DNA from: Fibrobacter sp. | Lineage (GTDB): Bacteria > Fibrobacterota > Fibrobacteria > Fibrobacterales > Fibrobacteraceae | NCBI GenBank assembly: GCA_017526585.1 | Contig: JAFXRC010000067.1 | Span: 1-64,000, forward strand | DNA length: 64,000 bases | Reading direction: 5' to 3' | Shown: positions 26,869 through 34,175 of the stretch, in pieces | How positions within the stretch are numbered: the first letter of the stretch is position 1 | How the letters are laid out: each line of letters opens with the position of its first letter | Notes under the pieces: model-generated | Seen by the model: the letters and a program-made list of their open reading frames with translations, nothing else | Database searches by the model: none | Told to the model about the DNA's origin: nothing | Made by a program: the position numbers and the translations under genes

Positions 26869-28507
26869 AGCAGCCGAATGCTGCTGGTAACATTTCGATG
26901 ACATCCGTCGGGAGCATTCCAAATGCTCCCATTTTTTCGCGCGTCAGGCGACCGGCTTTCTGGTGCAGGAGTACGCCAAGTACGGCTGCTTCTGCTGTCG
27001 GCAAACCTTGTGCCAGGAGTGCTACGATGATTCCGGTAAGCACATCACCTGCGCCGCCCTTTGCCAGTCCCGAGTTGTGCGCGGGGATAATGTAGATGCG
27101 ACCGTCAGGAATGGCGACGTAGGTGGGGCATCCCTTTAGGACAATCGTAATCTTGAATTGCGTCGCGAACTGTCGCAGGTATTCGGGATAATAGCTTTCG
27201 TTCGATGGGAGCGGCCCAAAGTTTCTTTCCCATTCGCGCTTGTGCGGTGTGATAATCGCATTCGCGGGGCCGCCTTCCATGCAGAAGAATGCGGAACCGC
27301 AGGCGTTAATCGCATCGGCATCGACGACGACGGGCGTCTGGAGTCCCGTCAGGAACATGCGGATGGCGTCCTGCGTTTCGGTATCGGTGCCAAGCCCGGG
27401 ACCGATTGCGATTGCGTTTTGGTGCTGGGTCGCATCTTGCAACTGCATCAGGTGCATAATGGAGAGCTTGTCGGTCGTCGCGTCCCCGATGCCGCAGAAG
27501 ACGGGTTCGTCGAGTTTCGTCTGAAGTGCGGGCAAAAGTGCTTTAGGGGTGGCGAGCGTTACAAGCCCAGCTCCGCTTCTAAGGCAAGCCTTGGTGCAAA
27601 GTGCTGCGGCTCCGGTCATGTTTCCTGAGCCTGCCACGATCAGGGCTGTTCCTTGGCTGCGCTTGTCGCCGAAATCGTCTCGGTCGGGCAAGAGCGCGGG
27701 GATCATCTTTTCGGTTGCAAGGAAAATCCCGCTGTTAATTTTGTCGATTAGGTTGTCGGGGTAGTCGAGCGGCTCGATCGTTACCTTGCCGAAAACCTTG
27801 GAGCCTTCCTGCGTAAAGGCGTCCAGTCGCGGAAGTCCAAAGAGTACTGTTTCGTTCGCCTCGATGCAGGGGAGTCCTGCGTGGTGCTCCGCGGAATCGT
27901 ATCCGGTAGGGGCGTCTGCGGCAAGAATTGGAATGCCCCAGTCGCTAATGGCAATGACGGCGCGCGCAAATGCCGGGCGCAGCTCGCCGGAGGCACCGTT
28001 GCCGAGCATGCAGTCGACAATGAGCGAAAAGTGAGGCTTTTCGGGAAGGTTCCCGCTGATATAGACGAGCTTTCCGCCGTTATTGCAAAAGTCGTCGTAG
28101 GCGAGGGACGCTTCGTCCTTGAATGTTTCTGGTTTCGCGAGCGAATACACGGTGCACGGAATGCCCGCCTCGATGAGGTTCGATGCAAGAGCAAGTCCGT
28201 CGCCGCCGTTGTTGCCGCCGCCGATGATTATGGCAACCGACTTTCCTTCTCGGTCTTCGCCGAGAAAGTCGCAAACCTTTTTGAAAAGCGCCTTGCCCGC
28301 CAACTTCATGAGGGCGTATCCGGCGTCGATGGTGGAAGTGAATCCGTCGCTTTCCGGTGAACCGGCGTCGTTCTGCATACCCCAAAAAGGCTGGTATCCG
28401 CTGTTGGTGACGCGGCTTCTCTTGGTGTCACCGTCTAAAAAGCGCATGGCTTCTGCCGTGACGACTGGAGCGCATTCCTCGTATGTCAAACATTCAAGCG
28501 TTTTCAT
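26867..28507 (-). CDS. nnr: Bifunctional NAD(P)H-hydrate repair enzyme (epimerase plus ADP-dependent dehydratase)
   Basis: Metabolite-repair enzyme that restores damaged NAD(P)H hydrates. The N-terminal YjeF_N epimerase domain (residues ~15-240; KSVAIIIGGGNNGGDGLALASNL, VDCMLGNGASGELR, ADAPTGYDS) is followed by a carbohydrate-kinase-like dehydratase domain (~270-545) with GTALIVAGSGNMTGAAALCTKA, AIGPGLGTD, VVDADAIN, ITPHKREWER and NSGLAKGGAGDVLTGIIVALLAQG. Length of 546 is usual; the N terminus carries a ~25-residue insertion after the first helix (TKRSRVTNSGYQPFWGMQ...). It follows the beta-barrel gene by 12 nt, so the two may be co-transcribed. Confidence 0.95.
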   Translation of the reverse strand: MKTLECLTYEECAPVVTAEAMRFLDGDTKRSRVTNSGYQPFWGMQNDAGSPESDGFTSTIDAGYALMKLAGKALFKKVCDFLGEDREGKSVAIIIGGGNNGGDGLALASNLIEAGIPCTVYSLAKPETFKDEASLAYDDFCNNGGKLVYISGNLPEKPHFSLIVDCMLGNGASGELRPAFARAVIAISDWGIPILAADAPTGYDSAEHHAGLPCIEANETVLFGLPRLDAFTQEGSKVFGKVTIEPLDYPDNLIDKINSGIFLATEKMIPALLPDRDDFGDKRSQGTALIVAGSGNMTGAAALCTKACLRSGAGLVTLATPKALLPALQTKLDEPVFCGIGDATTDKLSIMHLMQLQDATQHQNAIAIGPGLGTDTETQDAIRMFLTGLQTPVVVDADAINACGSAFFCMEGGPANAIITPHKREWERNFGPLPSNESYYPEYLRQFATQFKITIVLKGCPTYVAIPDGRIYIIPAHNSGLAKGGAGDVLTGIIVALLAQGLPTAEAAVLGVLLHQKAGRLTREKMGAFGMLPTDVIEMLPAAFGC

Positions 28508-28519
28508 ATATCGGTCTTG

Positions 28520-29446
28520 TTACATGAACAAGTAGCTGAGACCCACCTTGAACTTCATCATCTTTGCACCCTTCATGCTGACGATGGAGAAGTCTTCGTC
28601 TTCGAAGTTTTCGATGTCGTCGAGCGTCTTCACGTCCGGGAAGAGCTCCATGAGACCCATGTAGTAGCGAAGGTCGACGAACAGACCCTTGACGATGTTA
28701 AATCCGGCACCTGCGGCAAGGCCGAAGGTGAAACCGGTTTGTTCCACTTTTTCTTTGGTCGTAGCCCTGATGTCGAGGACTTTGTTTTCAATGGGATCGA
28801 TGTCGGCACCACTGCTCAAGGAAAGGTTTGCCTGCGGACCTGCGGTGATGTAGAACTTGTCTGCGACCACGCCACGGATAAGCAGGGGAATTTCCAAATC
28901 GAGGCTATGGTAGGTGCGGTCGTACTCCTTCAGATAGGTGTGGCTCGTGAGAATATAGGCGATGTTGAATTCAGGTGCGAAGAAAAGATTGTTGATCATC
29001 ATGATCTTCAGCATGAGACCGCCTTCGAAACCGACACCTCTGGGGGTCTGGTCGATATCGTCATCCTCTTCGGAAAATCCGTACATCATACCGTAGTCAA
29101 ATGCTCCGCGGATACCGAAACCGATGCGAGACTCTGCTGCGCGGGATTGAATCGGATCTTCAGCGGGAGCTTCGTTCGCTTGTACGTAGTAGTTGTTCTG
29201 AATAGAGACTTGATTTGCTTGTTGAATGTTGGTCTGGTTTGTAACCTGATTGTTGTTTTGAACAGTGCTTGCCTCGTTAGATTCTTCTTCCGGAGCTTCG
29301 CTGGCTTGGTCTTCAGCTTGAAATTCAGCTTGTTCCTGTTCAGTATACTGTTCTGCAGACTGATCCATGTCATCGAAGTCGTCCTGAGCGAAGGCGACTG
29401 ATGCTACCAACATGGTGCTTGCAACGAGTGTCCAAATTTTTTTCAT
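28520..29446 (-). CDS. Outer-membrane beta-barrel protein with Q/N/E-rich N-terminal spacer
   Basis: Signal peptide MKKIWTLVASTMLVASVAFA, then a ~75-residue acidic, Gln/Asn-rich low-complexity segment (QDDFDDMDQSAEQYTEQEQ..., VQNNNQVTNQTNIQQANQVSIQNNYYVQ), then a barrel of about 10 amphipathic strands (RIGFGIRGAFDYGMMYGF, FEGGLMLKIMMINN, FFAPEFNIAYIL, YITAGPQANLSL, GFTFGLAAGAGFNI, MKFKVGLSYLFM) resembling the PorT/OMP_b-brl_2 families. The terminal Phe/aromatic-Met end suits BAM recognition. Function unknown. The spacer may project from the membrane. Confidence 0.8.
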   Translation of the reverse strand: MKKIWTLVASTMLVASVAFAQDDFDDMDQSAEQYTEQEQAEFQAEDQASEAPEEESNEASTVQNNNQVTNQTNIQQANQVSIQNNYYVQANEAPAEDPIQSRAAESRIGFGIRGAFDYGMMYGFSEEDDDIDQTPRGVGFEGGLMLKIMMINNLFFAPEFNIAYILTSHTYLKEYDRTYHSLDLEIPLLIRGVVADKFYITAGPQANLSLSSGADIDPIENKVLDIRATTKEKVEQTGFTFGLAAGAGFNIVKGLFVDLRYYMGLMELFPDVKTLDDIENFEDEDFSIVSMKGAKMMKFKVGLSYLFM

Positions 29447-29499
29447 ATTCTCTCCAAACTAAGTTTAATTTTTAGATAAAATAGTATAAAATAAATAGA

Positions 29500-29530
29500 A
29501 AGTCACCTGCTAGAGGTGACTTTTCTTTTA
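29500..29530 (-). terminator. Terminator after cysK
   Basis: AAGTCACCT / AGGTGACTT stem (9 bp) with a 5-nt loop; T-rich on both sides, with TTTCTATTTATTTTA on the minus strand. Closes the metY-cysK unit and may also act in the other direction. Confidence 0.8.
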
Positions 29531-29561
29531 ATTTGACACAAAGATCTCTTTATGGAACAGG

Positions 29562-30488
29562 TTATTCTGTGAAGAGAGCCGTAGAAAGGTAGCGGTCGCC
29601 GGTATCCGGAAGGAGCGCAACGATCGTCTTGCCCTTGTTTTCGGGGCGCTTCGCGAGTTCCTTGGCGGCCCAGAGTGCGGCACCAGAAGAAATGCCCACG
29701 AGCACGCCTTCCTTCTTGCCGATTTCGCGGCCGGCCTCGAAGGCGGCTTCGTTTTCGACTGCGATGACTTCGTCGTAGACCTTGGTGTTCAGGGTGTCAG
29801 GAACAAATCCTGCGCCGATTCCCTGGATCTTGTGGGAACCTGCGACGCCCTTGCTGAGCACCGGAGAGCTGGCAGGTTCAACGGCCACGACCTTCACGTT
29901 CGGGTTCTGGCTCTTGAGGTATTCACCCACGCCAGAAACAGTACCACCCGTACCGACACCGGCAACAAAGATGTCCACCTTGCCATCGGTATCTTCCCAG
30001 ATTTCGGGGCCAGTGGTAGCCTTGTGGGCAGCCGGGTTGGCCGGGTTCACGAACTGGCCCGGGATGAAGCTGTTCGGAATTTCCTTAGCAAGTTCATCGG
30101 CCTTGGCAATAGCGCCCTTCATGCCCTTTGCTCCTTCGGTGAGCACAAGTTCGGCACCGTAAGCCTTCATCAGCTGGCGGCGTTCCACGCTCATGGTCTC
30201 CGGCATCACGATGATGATGCGGTAACCGCGGGCAGCGGCGACGGAAGCAAGACCAATGCCGGTGTTACCGGAAGTCGGTTCGATGATGACAGCGCCCTTC
30301 TTGAGCTTGCCGCTCTTTTCGGCGTCGTCGAGCATCGCCTTCGCGATACGGTCCTTCACGGAACCTGCGGGGTTGAAGTATTCGAGCTTCGCGAGAATTT
30401 TTGCGCCGAGGCCTTCTTCAACATGGGTGAGTTCAAGGAGAGGGGTGTGACCAATCAGCTGGTCGGCAGAGGTATAAATTTTAGACAT
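29562..30488 (-). CDS. cysK: Cysteine synthase A (O-acetylserine sulfhydrylase)
   Basis: PLP enzyme that makes cysteine from O-acetylserine and sulfide. Characteristic [21 protein letters not shown] with the PLP-binding Lys, [40 protein letters not shown] and [11 protein letters not shown] are all present. 308 residues, standard. The last gene of a two-gene unit with metY; a strong hairpin lies just before its ribosome-binding site (AAAAGGAATTT). Confidence 0.97.
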   Translation of the reverse strand: MSKIYTSADQLIGHTPLLELTHVEEGLGAKILAKLEYFNPAGSVKDRIAKAMLDDAEKSGKLKKGAVIIEPTSGNTGIGLASVAAARGYRIIIVMPETMSVERRQLMKAYGAELVLTEGAKGMKGAIAKADELAKEIPNSFIPGQFVNPANPAAHKATTGPEIWEDTDGKVDIFVAGVGTGGTVSGVGEYLKSQNPNVKVVAVEPASSPVLSKGVAGSHKIQGIGAGFVPDTLNTKVYDEVIAVENEAAFEAGREIGKKEGVLVGISSGAALWAAKELAKRPENKGKTIVALLPDTGDRYLSTALFTE

Positions 30489-30512
30489 TTTGAAATTCCT
30501 TTTTTGTGAGTT

Positions 30513-30539
30513 GTTATCCCGGCCTTTTGCCGGGATAAC
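30513..30539 (-). promoter_or_regulatory. 11-bp hairpin ahead of the cysK ribosome-binding site
   Basis: GTTATCCCGGC / GCCGGGATAAC with loop AAAAG is perfect and ends about 10 nt before AAAAAAGGAATTT. There is no T run after it, so it is not a standard terminator. It could stabilise the cysK part of a metY-cysK mRNA or modulate cysK translation. A smaller hairpin (TCTGTT / AACAGA) lies upstream in the same gap. Confidence 0.6.
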
Positions 30540-30632
30540 GGGTTTGTTAAAAGTTGGTGTTAAAAATTTCTGTTAGAGTTCTCCGTCAACATCGAACAGA
30601 ATTTAGATAAAATCCATACATAATATCCCTCA

Positions 30633-31919
30633 CTAGATTGCGTTCAGTGCCTGGTCGAGGTCGTTGATGATGTCTTCGTAGTGTTCCGTACCGATAGAGA
30701 GACGGATCGTTGCCGGAGAAATGCCTGCTGCGGCGAGTTCTTCCGGAGTAAGTTCCGAGTGGGTCGTGGTGTACGGGTGAACAACGAGGCTCTTCACGTC
30801 GGCGACGTTAGCGAGAAGGCTGAAAATTTTCAGGCTGTCGATGAACTTGAAGGCTTCTGCCTGACCACCCTTCACATCGAACGTGAAGATGGAACCGCCA
30901 CCGTTCGGGAAGTACTTGGTGTAGAGTTCATGCTGCGGATGATCCTTGAAGCTCGGGTGGTTGACCTTTGCAACCTTCGGGTGCTTGGCGAGGAATTCGA
31001 GAACCTTCTTGGTGTTTTCCACGTGACGGTCAAGGCGGAGCGAAAGCGTTTCAGTGCCCTGCAAGAGGAGGAATGCATTGAACGGGGAAATTGCAGCACC
31101 TTCGTCGCGAAGAAGAATGGCACGGATGTAGACGATGAAGGCTGCGGCGCCAGCGGCTGCCGTGAAAGGCACGCCGTAGCTCGGGTTCACTTCGGTGAAC
31201 TGCGGGAACTTGCCAGATGCAGCCCAGTCGAACTTGCCGCCGTCCACAATTACGCCGCCGAGAGTCGTGCCGTGACCACCGATGAACTTCGTTGCGGAGT
31301 GAACGACGATGTCGGCACCGTGTTCAATCGGACGAATCAGATACGGAGTACCGAAGGTGTTGTCGATCACGACCGGGATCTTGTTCTTGTGGGCGAGTTC
31401 AGAGATGGCGTCGATATCCGGAATGTCGGAATTCGGGTTGCCGAGCGTTTCAATAAAGACGAGCTTCGTGTTGTCCTTGATGGCGCCTTCGACTTCCTTG
31501 AGGTTGTGAATGTCGACGAAGGTCGTTTCGATGCCGAACTTGCTGAGCGTATGTTCAAGGAGGTTGTAAGTACCACCGTAGATGGAACGCTGAGCGACCA
31601 CGTGGTCTCCCTTGCGAGCGAGAGCCGTGATGGCATAAGTAAGAGCTGCAGCGCCAGAAGCGACAGCGAGACCTGCGATACCGCCTTCGAGAGCAGCGAT
31701 GCGTTTTTCAAAGACATCCTGCGTGGTGTTAGTGAGGCGGCCGTAGATGTTACCGGCGTCCTTCAGGTGGAAACGGTCGGATGCATGCTGGGCATTGTGG
31801 AACACGTAAGAGGTGGTCTGGTAAATAGGAACTGCGCGAGAATCGGTTGCGGGGTCAGCAGTCTCCTGGCCGACGTGGAGCTGAAGAGTTTCGAAGTGAA
31901 GTTTGTTCTGTGTCGTCAT
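30633..31919 (-). CDS. metY: O-acetylhomoserine sulfhydrylase (aminocarboxypropyltransferase)
   Basis: PLP-dependent enzyme joining sulfide to O-acetylhomoserine to give homocysteine directly. 428 residues with FETLQLHVGQETADPATDSRAVPIYQTTSYVF, YGRLTNTTQDVFEKRIAALEGG, the PLP-lysine motif VHSATKFIGGHGTTLGG and the C-terminal HSELTPEELAAAGISPATIRLSIGTE. Paired with cysK it gives the cell two sulfide-fixing routes in one operon. Same AAAAAAGGAATTT ribosome-binding context as cysK. The mRNA leader is long (about 200 nt) and carries a small ORF and hairpins. Confidence 0.96.
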   Translation of the reverse strand: MTTQNKLHFETLQLHVGQETADPATDSRAVPIYQTTSYVFHNAQHASDRFHLKDAGNIYGRLTNTTQDVFEKRIAALEGGIAGLAVASGAAALTYAITALARKGDHVVAQRSIYGGTYNLLEHTLSKFGIETTFVDIHNLKEVEGAIKDNTKLVFIETLGNPNSDIPDIDAISELAHKNKIPVVIDNTFGTPYLIRPIEHGADIVVHSATKFIGGHGTTLGGVIVDGGKFDWAASGKFPQFTEVNPSYGVPFTAAAGAAAFIVYIRAILLRDEGAAISPFNAFLLLQGTETLSLRLDRHVENTKKVLEFLAKHPKVAKVNHPSFKDHPQHELYTKYFPNGGGSIFTFDVKGGQAEAFKFIDSLKIFSLLANVADVKSLVVHPYTTTHSELTPEELAAAGISPATIRLSIGTEHYEDIINDLDQALNAI

Positions 31920-31959
31920 GAGTTAAATTCCTTTTTTAAAAACTGGTTGATGTTTTTTA

Positions 31960-31978
31960 TTCCGGACGTTTTCCGGAA
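31960..31978 (-). promoter_or_regulatory. Hairpin in the metY leader
   Basis: TTCCGG-AAAACGT-CCGGAA, 6-bp stem, starts 10 nt after the stop codon of the small leader ORF and about 40 nt before metY. A ribosome at the end of that ORF would touch it. No T run follows, so any attenuation would be translational or Rho-linked (inference). Confidence 0.5.
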
Positions 31979-31988
31979 AGTGTCCTCG

Positions 31989-32030
31989 TTATGCCTGGAC
32001 CAGCATTCGATCTTCAGATGTACAACTCAT
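31989..32030 (-). CDS. Possible 13-residue leader peptide upstream of metY
   Basis: ATG 32030 opens MSCTSEDRMLVQA and stops at TAA 31989, with AAGGA about 10 nt upstream. It contains one Cys and two Met counting the initiator, in a leader in front of a Met/Cys biosynthesis operon. The length, position and following hairpin fit a sulfur-amino-acid sensing leader peptide, but the low number of Cys/Met codons makes this tentative. I do not see SAM-I or SAM-II riboswitch hallmarks in the leader. Confidence 0.35.
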   Translation of the reverse strand: MSCTSEDRMLVQA

Positions 32031-32120
32031 AGGCTATCCGTCCTTCGCGACTTTTTCTCGCTTTAATCGTTTCAAACTCGGTTTAAAATGTAATTGAACG
32101 GTTCATCCGTTCGACAGAGG

Positions 32121-32128
32121 GTAAATTA
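32121..32128 (-). promoter_or_regulatory. Candidate metY promoter box TAATTTAC
   Basis: The minus strand reads GTTCTAATTTACCCTCTG, like the CTATATTTACCCGCG context of pgk but with an imperfect box. It would give a leader of about 200 nt covering the small ORF and hairpin. A competing box, CTATTTTC, lies about 30 nt further upstream. Confidence 0.3.
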
Positions 32129-32211
32129 GAACTTAAACCCTACCTTTTCAATAGGAAAATAGCGTTTAACCAAGGAATTTTGCTTACAATTTTCTTACTA
32201 ATAGAGTTTGA

Positions 32212-32228
32212 CTATACCTAAGGTATAG
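32212..32228. promoter_or_regulatory. Perfect 8-1-8 palindrome upstream of metY (candidate operator)
   Basis: CTATACCT-A-AGGTATAG is a perfect inverted repeat with odd symmetry, about 85-90 nt above the likely metY promoter and about 90 nt before the tandem structured elements. The form fits a dimeric transcription factor site, but it stands alone in the window and has no T run. Confidence 0.45.
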
Positions 32229-32300
32229 AGGAAAGCTATAGAACATGCGAAATGTGTTTTCAAGAGAGGGAAAAGCGTGCTAAACGAGTGTCGTCGTTAG

Positions 32301-32484
32301 TGGGAAAAGGGATGAAGCAAAGGAAAAGGGACTGCGGCTGCGCCAGTCCCCGCTTCGCGGCTGGCTTGCCGCCCTTCGGGCTTAACACTCACTTCGTTCG
32401 CGTTAAGCTCCAAATTCCTTTCACGGGCTTTGCCCACAAAGGAATTTGGTCGCACCCTCTTCTCGTTTCCGAGTCCCGTTCACG
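32301..32484. repeat. Structured tandem element, copy B
   Basis: About 185 nt made almost entirely of hairpins and followed on the plus strand by a strong terminator (32485-32530). Read on the plus strand it begins GTGGGAAAAGGGA-like, then has GGGACTG/CAGTCCC, a GCCC-TTCG-GGC stem, TTAAC-type stem and the main 11-bp stem CCAAATTCCTT / AAGGAATTTGG (32410-32449). It has no credible coding frame. Copy A lies 208-230 nt further right with the same order of parts. Orientation is unresolved. Confidence 0.6.
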
Positions 32485-32530
32485 CTCTAAAAAAGAACGC
32501 CACCGTTAAGGTGGCGTTTCTTTTTTAGAG
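32485..32530. terminator. Terminator closing copy B (symmetric)
   Basis: GCTCTAAAAAAGAACGCCACC pairs with GGTGGCG...CTTTTTTAGAGC across a 5-nt loop, about 20 bp with one bulge, T runs on both sides. Confidence 0.8.
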
Positions 32531-32698
32531 CGGGAAAAGGGATTGATTCGTCGCTAGTTTCCGGTCTGCGACCGGCTAGCTCCTCACCCTGACGGGCTTA
32601 TCGCTGCGCTCAAAGTCCTAAATTCTTCCCACGGGCTTACGCCCACGAAAGAATTTAGTCGGCCCCTCTTCGAGGGTTCGTGTCCATCACCTACTTGT
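32531..32698. repeat. Structured tandem element, copy A
   Basis: Begins CGGGAAAAGGGAT, the same as copy B and as the complement of the tRNA-Gly 3' end. Contains CCGGTC/GACCGG, CCC-TGAC-GGG and the main stem CTAAATTCTT / AAGAATTTAG (32618-32658) with inner GGGC/GCCC. Against copy B the main stem differs at two base pairs, both changed on both strands (T-A to C-G), which supports a conserved fold. Followed by the terminator at 32699. Confidence 0.6.
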
Positions 32699-32739
32699 AA
32701 AAACAAAAGAACCACCTGTTAGGTGGTTCTTTTGTTTTT
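32699..32739. terminator. Terminator shared by tRNA-Gly (minus) and copy A (plus)
   Basis: AAAAACAAAAGAACCACCT / AGGTGGTTCTTTTGTTTTT is a perfect 19-bp stem with loop GTT, T-rich on both sides. It begins 3 nt after the mature tRNA end on the minus strand. Confidence 0.88.
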
Positions 32740-32741
32740 AG

Positions 32742-32814
<73 letters not shown>

Positions 32815-32845
32815 GGGGTAGCTCAATTATAGAATAATCAGGCGG

Positions 32846-33922
32846 CTATGTCAAGGGGAGGTGCAAAGAAAAAATCAAAATTCCATTTTTTTTGCCGCGG
32901 AGTTCGAAAAATCCCGCCTTGACGCTAATAAATCCGTGGGGGAGAGGTAGCGGTAACTTCGCATAAAGGTCTTCCGAGATCAAGAAGTCCTGACCCAGCT
33001 TGGAACAGAGTGTCTGTATCCTCGATGTCGTGTTCAACACATCGCCATGGTAAGCCATTTCACTTCCGAAGTTTCCGACTTCGGTAGAGATGACTTTTCC
33101 GCAGTGTGCTGCTGCCTTGAATGCAGGAATAACTCCGTAGCGCTTCTTGAACTTTGGTGCGGTACGCTGCAGGCATTCAGTGAAGTCGAAGAAGCAATCG
33201 AGCGGGCGCGCCCTGCGCTTACAGTCGCTGGTCTTCCAGGTAAGGAAAACACCATCGCCTGCAATCTGGTAAATTTCACCGTGGTTTTCTTCGCAGCAGT
33301 TAGAAAGTAGCTTGTAGTAGTCGCGGATAAAGTTGCTGTACTTGATGTGTCCCAGTTCTTCTGCAATTTCAGTGGAATGCTTCATGTCGATGAACATGAA
33401 TATCAGGTCTTCTTCCTTGGGATCCTGGTTCTTGCCGAGCAGCGTGTTGATGAATACGCGGGTCCCGAACTTCTTGTGGACCGACCTCACAAAGGTAATC
33501 AGGTGTCCCAAAAGGAACAGCGTGAAAATCTGGATGTGGTTGTTGGGCTGCTTGAAGTAGTTCAGCACATGTTGCATGGCTGCTTCGTTAATGAGCCCTT
33601 CGCTTTTGTCGATGTCCCAGATGAGAATGCAGAGGGTTAGGTTCGCGCAAATGCTAGCCAGGAAAAACCACGAACGGATAATCAATGCCGCCGCCACGGG
33701 GCGCTTGTCCATTTCGTCCTGCAGGATCATGACATCGTAGATGGCGTGCGACAGACCGGTCAGCAACGACAGCTGTAGCATGAACAGCAAATGAGTCGTG
33801 TCGATTCCGTTGCCGGAACCGTACATCAGGAGCAATGTCGTGCTTAAGGTGACGGTGACCCAGGTCAAGATGTAAAAGCATATCGCCTTGCATTTACGTT
33901 GCGTAAGTCTGGTAATGGCCAT
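32846..33922 (-). CDS. Membrane-anchored class III adenylate/guanylate cyclase
   Basis: Makes a cyclic nucleotide from ATP or GTP; substrate not predictable by eye. 358 residues with four N-terminal membrane helices (about 13-35, 44-64, 80-104, 130-147) and a cytoplasmic cyclase domain from ~170. Both metal-binding Asp are present: Asp179 in FMFIDMKHST and Asp223 in IAGDGVFLTW. VLNTTSRIQTLCSKLGQDFLIS is the typical second half (N-x-A-x-R region, here NTTSR). The TM layout is unlike receptor cyclases with CHASE or HAMP domains. A 59-residue membrane protein is encoded 7 nt upstream. Confidence 0.9.
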   Translation of the reverse strand: MAITRLTQRKCKAICFYILTWVTVTLSTTLLLMYGSGNGIDTTHLLFMLQLSLLTGLSHAIYDVMILQDEMDKRPVAAALIIRSWFFLASICANLTLCILIWDIDKSEGLINEAAMQHVLNYFKQPNNHIQIFTLFLLGHLITFVRSVHKKFGTRVFINTLLGKNQDPKEEDLIFMFIDMKHSTEIAEELGHIKYSNFIRDYYKLLSNCCEENHGEIYQIAGDGVFLTWKTSDCKRRARPLDCFFDFTECLQRTAPKFKKRYGVIPAFKAAAHCGKVISTEVGNFGSEMAYHGDVLNTTSRIQTLCSKLGQDFLISEDLYAKLPLPLPHGFISVKAGFFELRGKKNGILIFSLHLPLT

Positions 33923-33929
33923 AGCACCT

Positions 33930-34109
33930 TCAATGGATAAACAGGGGAAGCGCCCATATCATGGCGATAATGATGATGTCTTTGTAGGATTCATCTAGGA
34001 GCAGGGCGGAAGCCAAGAAGAAAATGGCTGTGGACAATGTGAGAAAAATCAGGAGCGGGAGCCGCTTCTTCATTTTTTGCGTCCAATTGTTCTGATCTTT
34101 CTCTTCCAT
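33930..34109 (-). CDS. 59-residue two-helix membrane protein in operon with the cyclase
   Basis: ATG 34109 gives MEEKDQNNWTQKMKKRLP followed by two membrane helices (LLIFLTLSTAIFFLASALLL and IIIIAMIWALPLFI) joined by the short DESYKD turn, ending at TGA 33930. Charged N terminus suggests N-in topology. The cyclase ATG follows after 7 nt with a GAAGG site, so the pair is almost surely co-transcribed. I recognise no family; a regulatory or stabilising partner of the cyclase is a reasonable inference. Confidence 0.75.
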   Translation of the reverse strand: MEEKDQNNWTQKMKKRLPLLIFLTLSTAIFFLASALLLDESYKDIIIIAMIWALPLFIH

Positions 34110-34175
34110 ACCTTCTATATAATCTAAATTTTACCAAAAAGAACACATGTAATAAAATTTTCAGTTGTTAAAGAA

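Noticed and set aside
31920-32130. SAM-I or SAM-II riboswitch ahead of metY
   Set aside because: None of the conserved core sequences of either class is visible; the leader peptide/hairpin reading fits better, though weakly.
32252-32509. An 85-codon frame across the structured elements
   Set aside because: It crosses several perfect hairpins and a terminator, lacks a ribosome-binding site and is not kept in the second copy of the element.
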